Source: Blastomussa wellsi
Lineage: Eukaryota > Cnidaria > Anthozoa > Scleractinia > Plerogyridae
Direction: 5' to 3'
DNA length: 64,000 nucleotides
NCBI GenBank assembly: GCA_947652115.1
Contig: OX393561.1
Location: 34,714,336 to 34,778,335 of the forward strand
The notes below the pieces were generated by a model that did no database searches, was not told the DNA's origin, and saw only the letters and a program-made list of their open reading frames with translations. A program made the translations under genes and the position numbers. Below are positions 56,484-64,000 of the stretch, one piece after another (position 1 is the stretch's first letter; every line of letters starts with the position of its first letter).

Positions 56484-56716
56484 GATTAAGCGACTAGGAG
56501 TATATCTACTCCCGCCTGAATGAGATGCTAGTCGATCGCAGAATTAACCCCCTGTCAATTAAATATACCGGTAACCATTTATACACTTGGGAGAAGAAAG
56601 GTAGTTTGAGGGTAAACTGTCATGCCATCGGCTCCTGGTCACGCCCAAGAACACAATGCTCCAGCCACGGTCCAGGGTGCCGCGCACTTAGCTTTTGACC
56701 ACCGTGCTTCTGAGGA
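56484..56716 (-). repeat. Degenerate tRNA-SINE copy
   Basis: Has agcgactaggagtatatcta, gagatgctagtcgatcgcag, atttatacacttgggag and the end accaccgtgcttct from a tRNA-like head. Diverged from the copies at 36461 and 38446. Confidence 0.6.
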
Positions 56717-57293
56717 TTTACAGCAGCTGCTATAAAATCAGGGAGTTTTTCATTTTACTTTAGTAAAGAGTTATGAGGCTGTTTAATTTTTGACAGAAGG
56801 AGACTAAAGAGACTAAAGGAACATTTCTGTAAATTTTTAGATCCGCACTGTTCTGTCCATAGGTTTCAGAGCTACGTTATTTTTTCTGAAAAGTACTGTT
56901 TGAAAAATGTTTCTTCTGGAGACAACCTTGAGGTTGTTCTGTAGATTAAGGTAAAAACATATCAAACACAAAAATCGGCTTTCGTGGAGTAGTTTTTAAG
57001 TTACTGGCCTAAAAATGTAAAATATGGGTTGTCTCTTTGTCTCCATTGTGACCTGATTCTGTTTACTGATATATAAATACTGTACAAGATTACACTGAAT
57101 GTTTTTCATCTACGTCATGCGCTGAAAATTTTGGTTGTCATGTTATCGTCCGTCTGTCTTTGTGTCCGTTGAATCCGTCCATCCAACTTTACTTGCACTG
57201 CACATGCCCGAGGGTAATGTAAAGTTGAAGAAAAGTTGAGCAATTTAAAGCAAAGCAAAAAATTACCAATGTAAATTAAAGCAAAGTTAAGTG

Positions 57294-57321
57294 TAAAGTA
57301 AAGTAAAGTAAAGTAAAGTAA
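57294..57321 (+). repeat. (AAAGT)n microsatellite
   Basis: Five to six tandem AAAGT units, with looser copies to the left. Confidence 0.9.
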
Positions 57322-58250
57322 AAGGGCAAAAGTGAAATGGAAATACAATTCACTTCAAGTATTTTTATTTTCTTCGATATGCGATAATTAACCGAGAATA
57401 TGTATACGTTTGCAGCTTCACTTTTGGGCTCTTTTGGGTTTGGCTTAATCCATATACATGCTATAAACAACGATTTTGTGTTATTAATAAGGCGCTAAGT
57501 GGTTTACACCTTTTACAATTGTTTCCTACTTTGTGTTTGTTCCATTCTCATGTTAATAAATGAGTTGATATTATATGAAGTATTCCCCAAGGAGCCGTGG
57601 GAAGAGGCATCGAACAAAAGTACACAAAAACTTCGAACAGGCCCTAGTACTTACGAACATAACTGATCTTAAGTACAGAAAAATGCGTTCTTCAATTAAA
57701 CCATCAAAACACAAAGTTTTAGCAGAAACTTGCCAACGTTAATTTTACAACTATCAGCAGATGGTCGATGGTAATATACATTTTGCGATAGCCTTCCTCT
57801 TGAAAGTGCCATGTAAAATTAATTCAGTTTTTAACTGAACGTGGTGGCATCCTTTACTGTACCGAAACAGCCTCCTGGCTTGATTGTTTAGCGTCCTCGG
57901 TGGAGTACTTAATTGTTTACGAATCCTGGTTGCCAAACAAATCAAACAATCACTTGGTGTTAATCTGATCCAATCAAGATTAGCGATATTGTGCGCTTAA
58001 GCTATTTTCAAATATGTACCAACCAAAAACTCGGAGATAATTTGCATGCGGACGCCCAATAAACAAAAGTTTAAAGGTGTCCAAACCACTGGTAATGAAG
58101 ACACGGTGAGGCTTAAATGCTTCATCAGATGCGTTGAATATGGCTGCCTACAAGCTACCTGGGAGGTTGATGTTTCAGGGGCTGTGTTAAAGTTGCCTTT
58201 GGTTGACGAGACGAATAGACAAAAAAATCTCTCAAGCTTCACTTCGCAAA

Positions 58251-59894
58251 ATGGCGGCCAAAGGGAGAGCCAGAGACAATAGTCTCTCAAAGCTCGGAAA
58301 TCGAATGATAACAACTATGCTTAAGAACGAGAAGTTAGCAGAGAAAGAACTCGAGAAAAAGATGAAAGCTATTAAAGACTTAGAGCGAAAATCTATGGTA
58401 AAAATATGTGAAACTTCACTCGATGTGAAGTACGACATCAGACGAAATAGAAATATACAAGCCATGGAAGATCAAATCGCCGACGATAATCTGGACGCCA
58501 GTTTTGGCCAAGGAATGGTCTTACGTTCACCGAGTACATCTCGCAGGGGAAGTTTAAGGCCACTGTCACCCAGACAGGGTGACGAAGACGAAACAGCGTC
58601 CATTATTAGCCAGGAGAATTATTGTGAGCCGTCATCAAACCCTGAGATTTTTATCAATAACGAAAGAAAGGAGACCGATTCTGAACAAGACCCAGACAGC
58701 AGGCGTGCGTCACTCGGAAGTGTACCTTCCCCTTCAGCATCTCCGTGTGGGACTCCTCCGGACGAGTCGTCTGCTATTGACGAGGCAGAAGCTCAGAAGA
58801 TGCTTAAAGTATTTTCTCAAAGCGCAAATGGCTCTCAACGTCGACGTACGGCACCGGAAATAACAGACCTCTCGCCGAAGCTTTTAATTCAGTTGGCGAA
58901 GAGTTCCGCGGAGGCCAAGCGACGAGGATCCACGCACGATGCGACCGAAGTCGGATTGTTGGATCCTTCACCACCAGCGTCGACAAGAAGACGTGGATCG
59001 GCGACCATTGAATCGATGCAATCAAGAGCAAGGAAAGAAAAATCGGAGGACCAACTTGATCAAGGAATGAACCTTTCACCCGCACTTCGGAGAAGGGGCT
59101 CTGCTGTCGTAACTAACTCGTCCGGCGACCGCGGATTGAATCCTTCCTCAGGTTCTCCTCTTCTTCTCAGACGAGCGTCTGCTTCGGTTACTAACTCCAA
59201 GAATTCGCTGTCACTAGAGGTGAGCGAAGCTCAGTTAAGAGATAAGATCTCGGAGCAAGCTCAGTTGTCGCCTCGAATGAAGCAACCTGTTTCGCCTTTG
59301 CTCGGAAGGAGAGGAAGTGCTATGGCAGCTACTCTTCATCCCATTTCCAGCAAGGTATCGACTAGAGGGTCAAATACAGACATTGCTTCAGAGCCGATGT
59401 TACCAGATCTGAACGGCGCAGGGCTAATTAAGAGACCATCGTCTCCTTCCATGCGGCGGTCACTGAGTCCGATGCGAGTGGCCTCCTCAAGTCGACCTTC
59501 CACAGCAAAGTCGTCATCGTCGCTATCAGCGGATAGCGCACTCGGAGATTTAGAGGCTCCCCCGGGTACAGGGGAGTACGACTTGGGGCGGCGAAGTGGG
59601 TCAAGACCTGGGTCTGCAAGAAGTTGTTGTTCAATGCCTCCAGGCGGTTTGCTTTCGCCGCTCGACAAGATTCCAGGTAATGTGGCCAGCCGTCGAGGTT
59701 CGGAACTCTCTGCAATTGATTTAAACTCTCTATCACCAACCTCACCTCTGAGAAAGGCAATGGAAGACCCTCAAGCCACGTTAAACCCTGCTCCGGTATC
59801 ACCAAGTGTTTATCGGAGACATTCGGGTACGGTTGAAGCATTGCAGGGTCGTGTAGATGACTTCTTGAAAACCTTGGCAGCAAAAAGTGGCTGA
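58251..59894 (+). CDS. Ser/Arg-rich disordered protein with repeated RRxS motifs
   Basis: I do not recognise this gene. It is a single 547-codon frame from ATG 58251 in a strong context (AAAATGGCGG). Residues 1-75 are basic and helical, with a coiled-coil-like run (LKNEKLAEKELEKKMKAIKD). The rest is low-complexity Ser/Pro/Arg sequence expected to be unstructured. At least ten RRxS or RRxT-type sites recur: SRRGSL, SRRASLG, KRRGST, RRRGSAT, RRRGSAV, LRRASAS, GRRGSAM, MRRSLS, SRRGSEL, YRRHSGT. These fit the basophilic kinase consensus (PKA-type). A short helical end closes it (VEALQGRVDDFLKTLAA). AATAAA-type signals near 60066-60075 could end the transcript. No membrane segment. A scaffold or cytoskeletal phosphoprotein is only a guess. 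Confidence 0.75.
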   Translation: MAAKGRARDNSLSKLGNRMITTMLKNEKLAEKELEKKMKAIKDLERKSMVKICETSLDVKYDIRRNRNIQAMEDQIADDNLDASFGQGMVLRSPSTSRRGSLRPLSPRQGDEDETASIISQENYCEPSSNPEIFINNERKETDSEQDPDSRRASLGSVPSPSASPCGTPPDESSAIDEAEAQKMLKVFSQSANGSQRRRTAPEITDLSPKLLIQLAKSSAEAKRRGSTHDATEVGLLDPSPPASTRRRGSATIESMQSRARKEKSEDQLDQGMNLSPALRRRGSAVVTNSSGDRGLNPSSGSPLLLRRASASVTNSKNSLSLEVSEAQLRDKISEQAQLSPRMKQPVSPLLGRRGSAMAATLHPISSKVSTRGSNTDIASEPMLPDLNGAGLIKRPSSPSMRRSLSPMRVASSSRPSTAKSSSSLSADSALGDLEAPPGTGEYDLGRRSGSRPGSARSCCSMPPGGLLSPLDKIPGNVASRRGSELSAIDLNSLSPTSPLRKAMEDPQATLNPAPVSPSVYRRHSGTVEALQGRVDDFLKTLAAKSG

Positions 59895-60773
59895 ATGAAG
59901 ATTATGTGAAACACTGGAACCACAGCTAAAACAAAACACAGTTTAAGAGTAACGTTGAATCTGTTATCATTTACCAATTCATTTAATTAAATATTTTTTG
60001 AGTGTGAAGAAACGAGGCATTCAGGTGCTCCTGTTTGCAAGTTTTCAATGAGTTGCTAAGTTCACAATAAAATAAAACCTATGCGATACGCAGATACGCG
60101 ATAAAGAAGTTCAGAGTTTCTCTAGAATTACACAACACCAAATACTTAATTATTATACTTATATGCCTCTTAAACAGTCTTGCCGCAAACGATATTTTTC
60201 CATATTGCAAATTAGGTAACTGATGACGTTATAAGTGGTTATGGGGTCAAACGCAAAATCAATAACATCTCTGCAAATAACAGGCAATGCAATTGAAACT
60301 TGGACATGGTGCGTATTATAATGTTTCTATGGCAGCACTCTAAATCACATATGACCATTTGTGACTCTGTAAGGTGAATATCGTGCATGATCCTATTCGA
60401 AACATACACAATGTTCATGCATAAGGTCATTGGTCCAACAAACCAAACAGGCAATCCAACTAGGTTACGCAAATCGTATAATTTATTCCAGTATATTATT
60501 ATTATTATTATTATTCGATCTGAGGAAAAGAACAAAATACATTTCAGAAACTGAACAGGACCATAGGTTCATAAACGCACGAGTAAAACTATTACAGCTA
60601 GAGTTACATCACTGAGAACTTACTTCTTTGACGATGTCTAGAAGGATTGTTTCACGGTATACAACTGTGTACAGGTCAGCAACGGATAAAACAGGTCAGG
60701 TAATAACAGAAGACGGGTCAGCGAGACAGGTTAGCAAAACATACACGTAGCTTCGAATCTAAAATATCGGAGC

Positions 60774-60965
60774 AACTTCAGAATACCCGTCCACTTTTTA
60801 AGCATGATTAATTTACTGCTCACTGTTATGAGCGATTCTGGTTATCGCGGGAGCAGCTGATGACGGTAGGGAATGTTTATTTGAAGTATATTCGAAGACG
60901 CGACTGCGGGACCACGGGAGCAGTAAATTAACAATGCTTAAAAGTGGACGGGTATTCTGAAGTTT
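60774..60965. repeat. Foldback element
   Basis: Arms acttcagaatacccgtccac with ttttaagcatg and tttactgctc, and the complement gagcagtaaa, aatgcttaaaa and gtggacgggtattctgaagt. The loop is about 90 nt. Confidence 0.85.
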
Positions 60966-61420
60966 AGCCAAAATATCTGAACTGCCGGAAAAACTGACGT
61001 ATTCACGTGGCTAAATTGCATAAGTAAGTGTCAATCAAAATCAATCAGGAAATCAAGTTAATAATTCATTATATTGACGAAACAGTCATATTATTAGCCT
61101 TTATAATATAGATAGTACTCTGCGTGTGCTCTGATTGGTCAAAAACCCATGTTTCATCAGAGTATAAAACATAGAAAAAGCGTGTTTTATTGTTTTTCGC
61201 CAGCTTTGCTCAAGTTAAAATTCGCAAGAGATAAGGGCGAACATTTTCTATGAAGAAATTCCGGACAAAATTCTGAGTCAAGCTGCAGAGATTGTCGAAG
61301 AAGCTTCTAAGTTCGAGAGGAAAGTAGAAGAAGCGAAATTAAATTGCTTCAGTTTATCGATCGTGCGTGTTTTGTTGTTTTTACTCGCGGCGTATAAAAT
61401 CTATATCATAAAGCAAATGA

Positions 61421-61580
61421 AGAAGGCTAAGCCATATACTGTCATAAAACACTCCAGACATTTGAGAACACTCCAGAAATGCAGAAAATACTCGCCTGCG
61501 GCTCGTGTTTTGTACATTTCCCTCGTGTTCTCAAATGCCCGTCGTGTTTTATGACAGTATAATACATGGCTTAGGCTTCT
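61421..61580. repeat. Foldback element
   Basis: Arms gaaggctaagccatatactg with tcataaaacac and tttgagaacac, and complement gtgttctcaaa, gtgttttatga and cagtataatacatggcttag. The loop has actcgcctgcggctcgtg. Confidence 0.85.
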
Positions 61581-64000
61581 TTATTTGTTAATTAAAAAAC
61601 AAAAACAAAGAAAATATATAACAGGTTAGATTGAGCACTTTTTATGAAGTGGATGATATTTGATAAATACGAAAAGCAGGGATTGTCATTCCAGCATGAA
61701 AGATACCTGGACTGCTAAGTTGTTGCCATGGTAACGCACAGGGTGCACTATCCCTTTGATATAAAGGTAATTTTATTATTCAATAACGGACAAAGATGAC
61801 TCCGATCATGCAGGCCGTTAATTATTGTTGTAAACGAATCTAAACTGCAATGCTTCCAGCTAAAATGAAAGAAAACTGGGCGTGGTCACATAACAAACTG
61901 GAAAACTATTTCGATTGACAAGTAAGTACAAGCACTTTTTAACTGTAGTGTCAGATTAGCTCAGATTATAGTTTATTGGGACTAAATTGATATTCGTCTC
62001 CTTGTCCATCTACAATAGACAGCGGTCGTCGCGTTGTGGTCATCGTTTGGTTCTCAGTTGACACGCGGGTGTCACGATGTAAATAAAATTTAACAATCTC
62101 AGGCCAAGGGTTCCAAAGTTCCTGTGTGAATCACTGGGTCAGCACTAATAACCAAGCGTCTGCAAAAAGAGGAATGAGTTGAGGTTATTGTTGCTGATAT
62201 GGTTGTTATGGAAACAGTTACCGTGATTACGACAGTGAAGACCTTCAACCCAAAGACAGGATCCAGTAGATTTTTAAAATTTATTAATGAAATGAATCTT
62301 TTCTGAGGAGGCTCCCATCACAATGTATGGTTTTCAGAGAGGTCCTCATTAAAATTTGAAAATTAAAAACTAAAAAAATTAAAAACATAGAAGAGAAGGC
62401 ATGAAGATAGGAAATGAGAAGGCAGAAGACAGGCAATGATGAAGTATAGTGCGAGCCAGGGCTGGACTACAATGGCCTTGAAATCAATTTTCAACGACCA
62501 ATGAGTCAATGACCGTGGGGCCTTTCAGTAGACCCTGGGTACGAGATTGATCCACGGATGTTTTCGGATGTTTATCAATCTCGTGCCTCGAGTCTTACTG
62601 CGCAGGCTTGACGAAACGAAAGACTCTGTTACAGTATCAATTTTGATTGGTTTTGAAGACAATAAATATGGCCGGAAGTAAAATGCCATTTGGTTCGTTG
62701 GGTCAAGCTTTTGGAATGTAGGCATGCGCAGTTTAACCGGAAGTCCGATATTTTCGGACTCCAAATCGGATCCAAATCGCTCGTTTCCCGAGCGACCCTG
62801 GGTACGAGGGTGGGATGTTTATATATAGCTTGGACTTTGATCACACTGAATTTCAGTGAAAAAGCGAAGCAATCAATACAATTTTTGATATTCTACGTTA
62901 CATTCCGAGCTTAGAAGGTATTTGCCTCGGCTAAGGTAAGGATATAATATTTTTTACCAAGTAAAACACTTTCTCCAATTATAAAAAACATCATTTCGTT
63001 GGAAAGCTCGCTTTCTGTCTTTATAACTTTGTGTCTATTATATATTGTTCTTATCCAATTTTTTGCGGAAAAAAATTTTCTCTCTTATTCCTGATCATCT
63101 CGACGTTGATCTTTAAAATGCCAAACATTTTACCTCCTGATCGAACAAGGCTATTTCAACCATTGTGATCCAAGTCAATCCAAAATTTTCTGGGCTAAGA
63201 AGTCGATCGATAACAAACAAGATTTTTGCATTTTTGCTCACGAAAAGATAGCATCTGTTAGTATAACCTCTGTTATGCCCTCGAGGTCTTCTGCAAAGTC
63301 GGGTATTGGAGAAGCAACACAGAAGCAAAACACTATGAATCAGTAATTCTGCGCGGCAAGGAGCGGATAAATTTTGTAGCTTCCTTTTCATCTGCGGTTT
63401 AAGGCACGTTTTAGAATTATTCTAAGCAAGAAAGAAAATGCAAATGAATGCACTTTGAGCCAAACCCACCCCTTTTTAATCTTTCATTTTCGGAATTACA
63501 AATGCTATGAACGCGATTTAATTTTCACATACATTGGTGATTTTTCTTTAACCTATAAAAAAGAACCAAAATTCCCTATTGATAGTTTTTTTAATGTACA
63601 AGAAGACAAATTCCCAGCTGTTTATAAGCTGCCGTTTGCGATAAAGCGTTTTGCGGATGCATAACAAGGCTTTCGAAGTGAATGAATAATGAATCAACCA
63701 ATAATACATAAGTAACTCAAATTAACAATCAGCTCATTTCAGCATGGATGGTCTTAATCGTGGCGCTTTGACATCCTATCAAATCAGCCTGTACACCAAA
63801 TTAAATTTTTTTTTACCTTTTACACTTTTTATTTTTTTATACAAAAATTCACTTATAACATTTGCGGGTAACTTCACTAATTTAAGTCGCCGAATTTGAA
63901 CACGTAGCGGAGTGCTTTTTTAGTTTGCGGAAAGTTGGCGAAATAAATATCTCAACGTTTGTTTTCATATTTTATTTTCGTGATTGATGTTTGTAGGAAA

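Larger units (their letters stand above)
53413..58250. other. Intergenic region between transporter 2 and the RRxS-protein gene
   Basis: The promoter of transporter 2 must lie on the left. I find no protein-like exon. Contents: a C homopolymer at about 54598-54611, a short direct repeat of ttgcgacaccacc near 54648-54702, SINE fragments at 55514-55700, 55745-55800 and 56484-56716, a dispersed repeat at 55900-56300, and an AAAGT microsatellite at 57294-57321. Confidence 0.5.
59895..64000. other. Right-hand intergenic region
   Basis: No gene is recognised. A diverged relative of the 29001-29590 foldback lies near 60200-60320 (aattgaaacttggac, gcaaattaggtaactgatga). Foldbacks are at 60774-60965 and 61421-61580. 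The word gaccctgggtacgag occurs twice (about 62531 and 62795). Short open frames near 63113-63391 and 63455-63664 have no recognisable features. Confidence 0.5.

Noticed and set aside
1..64000. CRISPR arrays, bacterial operons or prophage
   Set aside because: No regularly spaced repeats with spacers; intron-containing animal genes cover the window. The E2/E1 pair is the only bacterial-looking content.

Overview
The window looks like nuclear DNA of an animal, most likely a cnidarian and plausibly a stony coral. Protein-coding genes are broken by GT-AG introns in AT-rich sequence. Start codons sit in animal-type contexts, the conserved genes are eukaryotic (NOP10, syntaxin-16, SLC7 transporters), and the spaces between them are packed with foldback/MITE repeats, a tRNA-derived SINE and DIRS-type tyrosine-recombinase retrotransposons. 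The species cannot be fixed from sequence alone. A run of 200 N (28801-29000) marks an assembly gap.

Layout. Positions 1-6100 hold two intron-free genes on the + strand that look bacterial in type: a small E2-like (UBC-fold) protein (1633-2088) and a ThiF/E1-like adenylating enzyme (4821-6098). A hAT-like MITE and a small minus-strand ORF lie between them. Positions 7298-8350 hold NOP10 (three exons, minus) and a tRNA-Lys(TTT) gene (plus) arranged head to head. Positions 10462-20727 hold a complete ten-exon syntaxin-16 gene (minus, 320 aa), including a 19-nt microexon. Positions 22714-28800 hold the first seven exons, and probably the opening of the eighth, of an SLC7-type amino-acid transporter (plus); it runs into the N gap. 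Positions 36250-53412 hold a second, complete SLC7-type transporter (ten coding exons, 519 aa, minus) with the same exon phases as the first, so the two are convergent paralogues. Its 11-kb first intron (41903-52859) contains two nested DIRS-like retroelements on the opposite strand. The outer one has frame disruptions and an in-frame UGA-CUAG between gag and RT; the inner one has all its reading frames open. Positions 58251-59894 hold a single-exon gene for a disordered protein studded with RRxS motifs. The rest is repeats and intergenic DNA.

The most unusual content is the E2-like/E1-like pair. It resembles the E2+ThiF core of bacterial ubiquitin-like conjugation operons, and it sits in an animal locus between ordinary animal genes and transposons. 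If both are expressed they could form a conjugation pathway distinct from canonical eukaryotic ubiquitin, NEDD8 or UFM1, but no ubiquitin-like modifier or JAB protease is visible nearby. The other genes are housekeeping functions (H/ACA RNP assembly, endosome-to-TGN fusion, amino-acid exchange) with no evident functional link to one another.
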